From: Magnetococcales bacterium
Lineage (GTDB): Bacteria > Pseudomonadota > Magnetococcia > Magnetococcales > UBA8363
NCBI GenBank assembly: GCA_015228815.1
Contig: JADGCV010000015.1
Span: 1-64,000 of the forward strand
Length of the DNA: 64,000 nt
Direction of reading: 5' to 3'
The position numbers and the translations under genes were made by a program. The notes under the pieces were generated by a model. The model was not told the origin of the DNA. It did no database searches and saw nothing but the letters and a program-made list of their open reading frames with translations. Position 1 is the stretch's first letter, and every line of letters starts with the position of its first letter. Below are positions 7,810 through 15,504 of the stretch, piece by piece.

Positions 7810-9020
7810 GAAGTACCTCGCAACCATCGATCCAGGGAGTTTTGTTCCACGGCCCGGACCGGCAATTCATGGTTGAGCCAGTCCAAATGGCTGCGCCATC
7901 GGGGATCCATTCCCGATCCATTGTAGAAAAGGGCTGTGTTTTCGGGAGAGAGACTGCATTTTGCCATTATCAGGAAGAGATCATGATAATTTTGGCTCTC
8001 TGGACGTCCTGTTACGACACGCAGTCGTCGGGGAGACCCTGTTTTGGCGTGGAGTCTGATTTCGTTGGGCAGCGTTTCGGGGGTGAGGTTCCATTTTCGT
8101 GCCCGGTCCCGGCAATAGCCATACAGCTTGAGAAAGCGCAGACCAACTCCCTGGGCCCGCATCTCTTCCACCGCATCGGCCAAGGTTGCTACCAGGAGTG
8201 GGTCGAGGCGATGCTCCCTGGGAGTATGGCCGGGAGTGGCGATTCGTTGGGAAGGCGTCAGGTCAATGCTTTTCATGAAACTATTGTCTTGATTGGGCGA
8301 CTCGTCCACTTCGGGCCAACGCAAACGCAAGATGCCGATGCCGTGCTCCTTGGCCTGCTGCAACTCTTTTTGTACCCATTCGCTTTGCCCGAGGTTGGGG
8401 GAATCCAGCAGAAGCAGCAGATCCGAATCCATGAGTTGGTGCATCAGTTGGATTTGAAACGGGGTGCTGGGAACCACTTCGGCGGTGTCGAGAAAAACAT
8501 CATACCCCCGCCGGTTGAGGGCGTCGAAAAGTTGTTCGGCGATGGCGGCGGAATCGTCCCGCTTGTAGCTGAGGAAAACCTTCCGCTTGTCTCGCAGCAG
8601 GGAGAAGGTTTCCAACAGTCCGTTGACCAGCCTTTGCCGCCAATTGGATTCATCCTGGAAGACGCATTGATAATCCTGGCATTCCTTGGGCAGTTCGGCC
8701 TGGATGATCTGGAGGTCATTGCGGCTGACCACGGGAAAGAGCGGCAATCCCAGTCGCATGACCGTTTGCAGAAGATCCTGGTCGGGGCGGGAGGAGTGGC
8801 CACCGTAGACCACCGCCAGCAACAGAATGGGGGCGGCGGTTTGCCGGCATTGTTCCAAGTGGTTAGCAAACTCTTGTGGAAGCCAGAGACGCATCCAGGT
8901 TTCAGGATTGTTTATCCCCAGGGATCTGCCTTTCCGAAGAAAGGACTTCCAGATTTCCGTTCTCCAGGAGTCCGCGGCGCCAAGGAAGAGCACATTGTAT
9001 GCGTGACGCGAGGGACTCAT
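7806..9020 (-). CDS. TIR-domain protein, probable NAD-processing partner of the SLOG protein
   Basis: The 404-residue product has three parts. Residues 8-140 form an unassigned alpha/beta domain starting YNVLFLGAADSW. Residues 146-280 are a TIR domain: RKVFLSYKRDD, GYDVFLD, and a helix with S213, W215 and E219, where E219 fits the catalytic Glu of NAD-cleaving TIRs. Residues 315-404 form an unassigned alpha/beta tail. TIR enzymes in defence systems make NAD-derived signals or deplete NAD. ATG 9020 is chosen because AAGGAAA lies about nine bases upstream; the frame opens further back at 9089. It is the first gene of a two-gene operon with the SLOG gene. Confidence 0.82.
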   Translation of the reverse strand: MSPSRHAYNVLFLGAADSWRTEIWKSFLRKGRSLGINNPETWMRLWLPQEFANHLEQCRQTAAPILLLAVVYGGHSSRPDQDLLQTVMRLGLPLFPVVSRNDLQIIQAELPKECQDYQCVFQDESNWRQRLVNGLLETFSLLRDKRKVFLSYKRDDSAAIAEQLFDALNRRGYDVFLDTAEVVPSTPFQIQLMHQLMDSDLLLLLDSPNLGQSEWVQKELQQAKEHGIGILRLRWPEVDESPNQDNSFMKSIDLTPSQRIATPGHTPREHRLDPLLVATLADAVEEMRAQGVGLRFLKLYGYCRDRARKWNLTPETLPNEIRLHAKTGSPRRLRVVTGRPESQNYHDLFLIMAKCSLSPENTALFYNGSGMDPRWRSHLDWLNHELPVRAVEQNSLDRWLRGTS

Positions 9021-9091
9021 CTTGAGATTTCCTTGAAGACGGGAATGTGGGGCCATGAACGATGGGTTTGCCGTCCATTCATCCTTCACAC

Positions 9092-10825
9092 CTAAAACAA
9101 TTCGATGCTATCCTCGGATTGGGTCGGTTCGCCGAACATGTCCACGTTTTCCCCCAGGACCTCGCCATGGATGCGACGTTCGCTGTCCATGGTGTACATG
9201 TCGGCCAGATCCTTGAATTCCTTGGCGAGTTCCTGAAGGTTTCCTTCGAGTCCCGCCATGATTTCGGGACCTGCGACTTTGGTGTTGATGGTTTCCAGTT
9301 GATCGAGGATCTTCGTGAATTTTTTCTCGATGGAATTGTGAAATGTCATCTCCGCCGACAACAGCATGATCTGAATGACGATGGTGCGGAATTCGGCCAG
9401 ATTTTCGGTCATCATCGAGCGGATGTCGGTGTTGGTGGACTCGATTTGTTGCAGGATCAGGGGGAGGCGGCGCAGCAGGCTGTTGGTCCGCATGATCCTG
9501 GGCGCGGTCTTCTCCGAGAAGAACATGGTGATTTCTTGGAGTTTGTCAACGGATTTCAGGAGTTGGGCGATCCGTTCCTTTCCTTCGACCTTGATCATTC
9601 GCGAAATGTCGGCGACCGATTTTGCCAGGTTTTCCAGTCGGCCATTGCGGCTCGTATCGAGTCCCATGACCAGGTGTTCCAGCCGTTCGCTGGTCATGGT
9701 CAGCATGTCCAGGGCGCGTTTGGCCTGGAAAATGGCATTTTCCGCCCGGGAAAGAGTTTTGAGGACATCGTTGGAAAGATTTTCGTCGAACACCCCGAGA
9801 CGCAGCAGCATATGCAGGTGATAACCGATTTCGGCACAATCGCGGCGCACCTCCATGCTGAGCCCCTGGGCCCCGGTGATGCAATGTTTCTGTCCTTCGG
9901 CGATGTCGGAAATCCGTGTCAGTTGGTCGTGCATGGACCCCACGGCGTGGATCAGGTCGGCGATGATCGAGCGCAATTGTTCGCTGCCGATCCGGGTGGC
10001 CAGGACGAACCAGCGCAGTCGGGTCGTGGGATCGGGATCGGTAGCCAGTCCCTTCAGTTTTTCCTCGGCCCCTTTCAGGGCGACGACGACATGGCTGATC
10101 CGTTGCGACGAAATATCGTCATATTGCATCGCCTGGACCATCTCGAAAATAATTTCGTTGACCCCTTCGGTCTGACTGTCGATCGAAGAACAGTCGCCAT
10201 CAAGCCTTTTGACCGCGGTGCTCATCCGTTTGAGGCTGGAAGAGGTGTTTTTCTTGAGGACTTCAAGGCTGTACCGCGAGGAGTCGAGGTCGGCGACGAT
10301 GCGACGTGTCAGATGGTTCATGATGTCGCTGGCCTCCTGGGAGGAAGAGGCAACCTCGCCGATCAGGGGACGCATCTGCCGCATCAGGCTGTCGATGATG
10401 GCTCCGAGGGTTTGCCGTTCCAGTTCGTCCCGTCCTTGTCCGCGCACCTGGTCCACCATCAACGGCAGATGGGCATCCTGCTCCAGGCGCAGACCCCAGT
10501 CGGTGATCTGTTCCATGTCCCGGGTGAAGACCTCCTTGTCCTTGACCAACACCTCGATGGAGTCGAAAACACCGGTGATTTCACGATAGATTTGCCGCAA
10601 ACTGAGCCTGAGATCGGTCAGGCCCATTTCGCTCTCGCGAACACCGATTCGTTCCCGTATGGTAATGGCGCGGCTGGCGCTCGATGCAAAACTGGCGGAA
10701 AAATCGCCCATGTGCTCGGCAATGTTCATGAAGCCGGCCTTGGTGTTGTTGGGAACATCCTCCAAAACGCGGATATGTTGTTGCAGAAGAGGCAGGATTT
10801 CCTCGATCGGTTGCGAAAGAGACAT
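9092..10825 (-). CDS. Long coiled-coil protein with a CheZ-like DxxxQ motif
   Basis: The protein is 577 residues, almost all helical, without membrane segments. The stretch M-Q-Y-D-D-I-S-S-Q-R-I around residue 237 gives D237-x3-Q241, the spacing used by the CheY-P phosphatase CheZ. The following I-S-H-V resembles the helix after the CheZ catalytic site. Flanking helices look like methyl-accepting-protein or CheZ four-helix bundles. A role in dephosphorylating a response regulator, or as a cytosolic receptor-like scaffold, is inference. ATG 10825 follows GGAG at proper spacing; TTG 10837 is an alternative. No che genes are adjacent. Confidence 0.6.
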   Translation of the reverse strand: MSLSQPIEEILPLLQQHIRVLEDVPNNTKAGFMNIAEHMGDFSASFASSASRAITIRERIGVRESEMGLTDLRLSLRQIYREITGVFDSIEVLVKDKEVFTRDMEQITDWGLRLEQDAHLPLMVDQVRGQGRDELERQTLGAIIDSLMRQMRPLIGEVASSSQEASDIMNHLTRRIVADLDSSRYSLEVLKKNTSSSLKRMSTAVKRLDGDCSSIDSQTEGVNEIIFEMVQAMQYDDISSQRISHVVVALKGAEEKLKGLATDPDPTTRLRWFVLATRIGSEQLRSIIADLIHAVGSMHDQLTRISDIAEGQKHCITGAQGLSMEVRRDCAEIGYHLHMLLRLGVFDENLSNDVLKTLSRAENAIFQAKRALDMLTMTSERLEHLVMGLDTSRNGRLENLAKSVADISRMIKVEGKERIAQLLKSVDKLQEITMFFSEKTAPRIMRTNSLLRRLPLILQQIESTNTDIRSMMTENLAEFRTIVIQIMLLSAEMTFHNSIEKKFTKILDQLETINTKVAGPEIMAGLEGNLQELAKEFKDLADMYTMDSERRIHGEVLGENVDMFGEPTQSEDSIELF

Positions 10826-11002
10826 CAAATTCTCCAAGAAAAGGACGTGTCATGGTATCACGAACGTAAATGCCATCCGCTGATGTGATGCATTTGTCCA
10901 TCCTACCCTGTCACAAGACCGGGGTAAAGACTGGCAAACCATTTCCGAGGCCGTTATCCTGACGGTCTTCGGTCCGCCAATACCCTATCGAAAGATTGAA
11001 AC

Positions 11003-11302
11003 ATGAATTTGAAAGTGATTGACAGTACCAGCCACGGGGCGCCAAAGGATTCCCTGGAGATTGGCACCGAGGAGATCGCCGCCGATCAACTGCTGCGGTT
11101 TATCGATCGCATCGAACGCCTGGAAGAGGAAAAGGCGGAAGTGGCCACCCAGGTCCGCGATGTCTACGCCGAGGCCAAATCCCAGGGGTTCGATCCCAAG
11201 ATCATGCGTCTCATCGTCCGCCTGCGCAAACGTGATCCCAACGACATCGAAGAAGAGGAAACCATCCTGCATCTCTACAAACAGGCCCTGGGCATGGCGT
11301 GA
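11003..11302 (+). CDS. GapR-family (DUF2312) nucleoid-associated protein
   Basis: This 99-residue protein ends with the DUF2312 domain: AADQLLRFIDRIERLEEEK, then EAKSQGFDPKIMRLIVRLRKRD and a C-terminal helix LHLYKQALGM. In Caulobacter GapR is a dimeric to tetrameric DNA clamp that binds overtwisted AT-rich DNA ahead of replication forks and aids topoisomerases. Length and domain fit the family, with a short extra N-terminal tail of about 23 residues. It is divergent from the coiled-coil gene and stands as a single unit. The family call is firm; the exact cellular role is extrapolated. Confidence 0.9.
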   Translation: MNLKVIDSTSHGAPKDSLEIGTEEIAADQLLRFIDRIERLEEEKAEVATQVRDVYAEAKSQGFDPKIMRLIVRLRKRDPNDIEEEETILHLYKQALGMA

Positions 11303-11416
11303 CCCCCCAACCCGTTTGAAGGGGCGGGGGGCGAAACGCGATCGGTTCCTTAAGCTGGCGCGATTGATGCAAGAATCCTGTTCGTCAATCAATCATTCTT
11401 GACGGGAGGACGTCCC

Positions 11417-11608
11417 ATGGGATCATTGTCGATCGTCGCCAATCAACGGGAATACAAAATCCGTGACCTGGACGAAGGGCAAACCCTCGTCACCGGAATC
11501 GCCAGCTTCAGAAACGCCCTGACCCTGTATGAGCGTTTGACCGCCCTTCAGGACAGTGCCGCGCGTACACAAGGCCATTCCCGGGATCGGGTGCGCCGGG
11601 ACCGGTGA
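11417..11608 (+). CDS. Small hypothetical protein
   Basis: This is a 63-residue frame with a good ribosome site (GGGAGG) eight to ten bases before ATG 11417. The start MGSLSIVANQREYKIRDL suggests a small beta/alpha fold, and the tail is Arg-rich. I recognise no family. It lies about 115 bp downstream of the GapR-family gene and well before the aminomutase. Codon use looks like that of its neighbours, so it is probably real. Confidence 0.5.
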   Translation: MGSLSIVANQREYKIRDLDEGQTLVTGIASFRNALTLYERLTALQDSAARTQGHSRDRVRRDR

Positions 11609-11844
11609 ACTGCCAATGGCCGTGGCAATCAGGAAGAAAGTATTGAAATGAATGGAGTTCGACAGCTTCCCGGCCCCAAGGAAACCCGTGAAAAAAAATT
11701 CATGTTCCAGTCGAAGGAAATCCTTGTCAACCTTTCCATGATTGACTTATACGTAAGCCAGATAATGATGGGTCGTTCGGTCTGGCCGTGGGCGCCGGAC
11801 TGAGCGTGTCTTTGGCTTTCGCAATGTACCAAAGGAAAACAACC

Positions 11845-13197
11845 ATGAACTACGCGAGCGCTTTCAGCACGGCCCGTTCGTTGTCCCGCCGTGGCATGAT
11901 CGATGCCAATGAGGGTCACGGTGATGACGACGAGCCTTCGGGTGATCAGGAAGACAAACCTCCCGCAGGGGGCTTGGCCGCTCTTGCCCCAAATCCACAA
12001 CCGCTCTCGGGCTTTTGCCACTCCCTTCCGGGGCTTTCGCCCACCTTCCCCGAAAACGAACGCAGCCAACAATTTCGCAGTCGCCACTATCCCCATGTTT
12101 CTCCGGAACAATGGAGCGATTGGCGCTGGCAGCTCAAAAACCGGATCCGCCGTGTCAAGGATCTGCAACATCTGTTTCACCTGACCGCCGATGAAATGCA
12201 GGCCTTTCGCCGCGGGGAACCCAAACTTCCCATGGCGTTGACGCCGTATTATGCCTCGTTGATGGACCCGGAAAACGGCAACGATCCCCTGCGACGGACG
12301 CACATCCCCGTCGGTGACGAGCGCAACATATCCGAACAGGAACTGATCGATCCTCTGGGAGAGGAGGAACGGATGGTCGTTCCCGGCCTTGTCCATCGCT
12401 ATCCCGATCGGGTTCTCCTCATGGCGACCCGGCAGTGCGCCACCTATTGCCGCTATTGCACCCGCTCGCGCATGGTCGGGACGCATGCCCATGAAAAAAC
12501 CCAGGGTTTCAGGCAACATTGGCGGCAGGCGGTCGATCATATCGCCGGCGACGACCGGATTCGCGACGTGGTCATTTCGGGCGGTGATCCCCTGACCCTC
12601 GCCGACGAGGAACTCGGGGTGCTGTTGCAACGCCTGGCCGATATTCCCCATGTCGAAATCCTGCGGATCGGCACCAAGGTGCCGATGGTCCTGCCCATGA
12701 GAATCACCCCGGCCCTGACGGCGCTTCTGGGGCGTTTCAAATCGTTGTGGATCAACATTCATTGCACCCATCCCGATGAATTGACCCCGGAAGCATCGGT
12801 CGCCCTGGGTCGTCTGGCGGACGCTGGCCTTCCCCTGGGGGCGCAGACGGTCCTCCTCGCGGGGATCAATGACGATGCTCCAACACTCAAACGGCTGTAC
12901 CACGGCCTGCTGCGTCACCGTGTCCGGCCCTACTACCTCTATCAATGCGACCCGATCCCCGGTTCGTCCCATTTCCGGACCCCGGTGGCCAAGGGATTGG
13001 AGATCATCCGTCAATTGCGCGGTTTCACTTCGGGGTTGGCGGTGCCCCATTATGTCATCGATGCCCCGGACAATGGCGGCAAGATTCCCGTTCTTCCGGG
13101 AATGCCGTTGCAACACGAGAATGGCGATCTGCTGTTGACCAACTATCAGGGCCGGACCTGCCGCTATCCCGATGGGGTGGCGGGTGATCCCTCCTGA
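11845..13197 (+). CDS. kamA: L-lysine 2,3-aminomutase (radical SAM, PLP)
   Basis: The 450-residue radical SAM protein has the C-x3-C-x-Y-C cluster motif (CATYCRYC) and the GGD motif of the SAM site. Residues that bind lysine and PLP in clostridial lysine 2,3-aminomutase are conserved: Asp in YQCDP, Asp in VIDAP and the PLP lysine in NGGKIP. It should interconvert L-lysine and L-beta-lysine. The window's second family member, EpmB at 56852-57844, lacks the YQCD and IDAP motifs, so the two probably differ in substrate. A disordered N-terminal extension of about 60 residues is present. ATG 11845 has AAAGGA upstream. It starts a three-gene set with two ATP-grasp ligases and ends 19 bp before the first. 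Confidence 0.88.
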   Translation: MNYASAFSTARSLSRRGMIDANEGHGDDDEPSGDQEDKPPAGGLAALAPNPQPLSGFCHSLPGLSPTFPENERSQQFRSRHYPHVSPEQWSDWRWQLKNRIRRVKDLQHLFHLTADEMQAFRRGEPKLPMALTPYYASLMDPENGNDPLRRTHIPVGDERNISEQELIDPLGEEERMVVPGLVHRYPDRVLLMATRQCATYCRYCTRSRMVGTHAHEKTQGFRQHWRQAVDHIAGDDRIRDVVISGGDPLTLADEELGVLLQRLADIPHVEILRIGTKVPMVLPMRITPALTALLGRFKSLWINIHCTHPDELTPEASVALGRLADAGLPLGAQTVLLAGINDDAPTLKRLYHGLLRHRVRPYYLYQCDPIPGSSHFRTPVAKGLEIIRQLRGFTSGLAVPHYVIDAPDNGGKIPVLPGMPLQHENGDLLLTNYQGRTCRYPDGVAGDPS

Positions 13198-13216
13198 CTC
13201 CCAAAGGATGGCCTTC

Positions 13217-14188
13217 ATGCGTGTCGGTTTTGTCTATGATTTGCGCGACGACTACCTCCGGGAAGGGTTCAGCCCGGAGGAGGTCGTCGAGTTCGACACC
13301 CGGGAGACTCTGGATCATATCGAAGGGGCGTTGCTCCGGTTGGGGTACACGGTCGAAAGGGTTGGCAGAGGTCGCGAGCTGGCGCGACGTCTGGCCGATG
13401 GGGCGCGATGGGATCTGGTTTTTTCCATCGCCGAGGGGGTGCGCGGGCGCAGTCGCGAGGCCCAGGTACCGGCGGTTCTGGAAATGTTCGATCAGCCGTA
13501 TCTGTTTTCCGATCCCCTGACCATGGCCCTGACCCTGGACAAGGCCATGGCCAAACGGGTCATCCACTCCTCGGGCATTCCCACCCCTCCGTGGCGCGTG
13601 GTCTCCTCGCTCGATGACCTCCCTGCCATCGATTTGCCCTTTCCCTTGTTCGTCAAACCCCTCTCCGAGGGGACGGGCAAGGGGTGCGACCTGGAATCCC
13701 TGGTTCGCGACCGGGAATCCCTGCCACGCATCGTTGCCGCAAAGCTGGAACGCTTTCGTCAGCCGGTGTTGGTGGAAACGTTTCTTTCCGGTCGCGAATT
13801 CACCGTGGGGTTGATCGGCAACGGTCCCAGGCCCGAACCCTTGGGGGTGATGGAAATCCTCCTGAACGATCAGGCCGATGCCGAGGTCTACACCATGACC
13901 AACAAGGAATTGAGCGAGGATCGGGTTTCCTACCGCCTGGTGACGGGTTTCCTGGGTGACCGGATCGTGCATTTGGGACAGGCGGCGTTTCTGGCCTTGG
14001 GGTGTCGCGATGTCGCCCGCATCGATTTTCGTTGCGATGCTGCCGGCAATCCCTGTTTCCTCGAAGCCAATCCCTTGCCCGGACTCCACCGGACCCATTC
14101 CGATCTGCCGATCATCGCCGGTCTGGCCGGGGTGACCTACGATGACCTCATGGGCAGGATCCTTGCGGCGGGACGGCAACGTCTATGA
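13217..14188 (+). CDS. ATP-grasp ligase 1 (D-Ala-D-Ala ligase-like)
   Basis: This 323-residue protein has the D-Ala-D-Ala ligase fold: an N-terminal Rossmann-like part with VFSIAEGVRGRSREAQ, an ATP-grasp lid with FVKPLSEGTGKG, and the Mg-binding end RIDFRCD...CFLEANPLPGL. The metal ligands and the E-x-N motif are intact. It would form an amide bond between a carboxylate and an amine using ATP. It is not a normal ddl, because it lies between kamA and a second ATP-grasp gene with a 4-bp overlap, away from any cell-wall gene. AAAGGA precedes ATG 13217. Beta-lysine as a substrate is inferred from context. Confidence 0.8.
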   Translation: MRVGFVYDLRDDYLREGFSPEEVVEFDTRETLDHIEGALLRLGYTVERVGRGRELARRLADGARWDLVFSIAEGVRGRSREAQVPAVLEMFDQPYLFSDPLTMALTLDKAMAKRVIHSSGIPTPPWRVVSSLDDLPAIDLPFPLFVKPLSEGTGKGCDLESLVRDRESLPRIVAAKLERFRQPVLVETFLSGREFTVGLIGNGPRPEPLGVMEILLNDQADAEVYTMTNKELSEDRVSYRLVTGFLGDRIVHLGQAAFLALGCRDVARIDFRCDAAGNPCFLEANPLPGLHRTHSDLPIIAGLAGVTYDDLMGRILAAGRQRL

Positions 14189-15198
14189 CCGGGAGTGGTG
14201 GTTTTTCTTCTTGTCCAAGGAACCGTGTCGTCGCCGTTGTTCATGGTGCCTGGGGCGACAGTCCGGACGAGGAGGATACCCGATTGCAGGCGCGTCAGGT
14301 GGCGGACAGTGTGACCCGCCTTGGTTTCGATGCCCCGATTCTTGCCTTGGGTCCCGAGTTGCGCGAAATCGATCTTCTGCGTCGCTGGCACCCCGGGGTC
14401 ATCTTCAATCTGGTCGAGGGATTGGGTGGCGTGGGGCGTCGCGCCCATGAGGCCGCCTTCGTCCTGGAGCGACTTGGCGTTCCTGTCACCGGGGTTTCCG
14501 GAGCGGTTCAGGAGGTGGTCAATTCCAAGTGCGCCTGCAAGCAGGCCCTGGAAGCGGCGGGGTTGCCGACGCCCTCATGGACCCTGACCGGAGAGGGGTT
14601 GGCGGGCGATGACCTTTGGATCGTGAAACCGATCTGGGAACATGGTTCCCTGGGCATGAGCGAAAATTCGGTCATGCCGGCATCGCAGGTCGCCCAGGCC
14701 CTCGCATGGCAGTCGGCCCATGCCGCGCATGCGTGTTTTGCCGAACGTTATGTGGCGGGCCGTGAGTTCAATCTTTCGATTGTTCAAGGGCCTTCCGGGG
14801 GAGAGGTGTTTCCGGCGGTCGAAATGTTGTTCGAGGGCTATCCCGACGACGGAATCCGGATCGTCGATTATGCCGCCAAGTGGGATGCGTCCAGCTTTGG
14901 ATTCAACCATACCCCACGCCGTTTCGAGTTCCCCGAGGAGGATCGGCCACTCCTGGATGAACTGCGACGCATATCGCTTGAGGTTTGGCGTTTTTTTGAC
15001 ATGACGGGTTATGTCCGGGTCGATTTCCGGGTCGATGCGCACCGAAAACCCTGGATTCTGGAGGTCAACGCCAATCCGTGCATCGCTTCGGACGCCGGTT
15101 TTGTGATTACGGTCCTTCGTTCAGGACTGGGTTATGATCAATTGATCGAGCGTTTGCTTCATGCGGCCCAGGCCGCTTCCCGGATTCAGAAGTGTTGA
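14185..15198 (+). CDS. ATP-grasp ligase 2 (D-Ala-D-Ala ligase-like)
   Basis: This second ATP-grasp protein, 337 residues, is divergent from its neighbour. Visible motifs are VIFNLVEGLGGVGRRAHE, the SKCACKQALEAAGLPTP hinge, IVKPIWEHGSLGM in the lid, and YVRVDFRVD...WILEVNANPCI for metal binding. ATG 14185 overlaps the upstream stop in an ATGA arrangement, so translation is likely coupled. Two consecutive ligases suggest two successive amide bonds, or a heteromeric ligase, in a small peptide-like product. The product is unknown. No N-acetyltransferase of the AblB type is adjacent, although a GNAT gene lies at 33865-34371. Confidence 0.8.
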   Translation: MTGSGGFSSCPRNRVVAVVHGAWGDSPDEEDTRLQARQVADSVTRLGFDAPILALGPELREIDLLRRWHPGVIFNLVEGLGGVGRRAHEAAFVLERLGVPVTGVSGAVQEVVNSKCACKQALEAAGLPTPSWTLTGEGLAGDDLWIVKPIWEHGSLGMSENSVMPASQVAQALAWQSAHAAHACFAERYVAGREFNLSIVQGPSGGEVFPAVEMLFEGYPDDGIRIVDYAAKWDASSFGFNHTPRRFEFPEEDRPLLDELRRISLEVWRFFDMTGYVRVDFRVDAHRKPWILEVNANPCIASDAGFVITVLRSGLGYDQLIERLLHAAQAASRIQKC

Positions 15199-15209
15199 AG
15201 AGGTGCTTC

Positions 15210-15413
15210 ATGGCTGCCAACATTCAACTCACCCCGGAACTTGAATTTTTCGCACGCGACTGCGTGGAACGTGGACGGTTCAACAACCTCGGCGATGTGG
15301 TTCGCAGTGCCCTGCGTTTGCTTCAGGAAGGGGAGGAACGGCGCACCCGGTTCAATGCCATGCTGGACGTGGTTCGGGAAGAAACGGAAAGAAATGGCGG
15401 TCACTTCCCTTGA
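15210..15413 (+). CDS. ParD/CopG-like antitoxin, probably frameshifted
   Basis: The 67-residue frame (AANIQLTPELEFFARDCVERGRF start, GDVVRSALRLLQEGEE) matches the ribbon-helix-helix N-terminal half of ParD antitoxins. The usual C-terminal toxin-binding tail is cut short by a stop at 15413. The +1 frame across the same point continues with SLDDVMAEAEQDHRR, which looks like a ParD tail, and stays open to 15504. A one-base insertion near 15400 would explain this. No ParE toxin follows. It starts 12 bp after the ATP-grasp gene with GAGG upstream, but is probably an unrelated relic. Confidence 0.7.
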   Translation: MAANIQLTPELEFFARDCVERGRFNNLGDVVRSALRLLQEGEERRTRFNAMLDVVREETERNGGHFP

Positions 15414-15504
15414 TGACGTCATGGCCGAAGCGGAACAGGATCATCGAAGAAGCGCCTCTTCCCCGATGAAACCTGCCATCCTTTCTTCCGCGGCACACAA
15501 CTGA

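Noticed and set aside
7180-9020. Calling the TIR/SLOG pair Thoeris
   Set aside because: Thoeris ThsA has a SIR2 (or membrane) domain fused to SLOG. Neither protein here has one, so only a general kinship is claimed.
9062-10888. 608-codon plus-strand frame
   Set aside because: It is antisense to the coiled-coil protein; composition (His, Gly, Phe, Asp) is typical of a shadow frame.
11629-13218. 529-codon minus-strand frame
   Set aside because: It is antisense to the lysine 2,3-aminomutase with its conserved radical SAM motif.
13217-15198. Ordinary D-alanine-D-alanine ligases for cell-wall synthesis
   Set aside because: There are two divergent copies coupled to kamA, with no mur or fts gene nearby.
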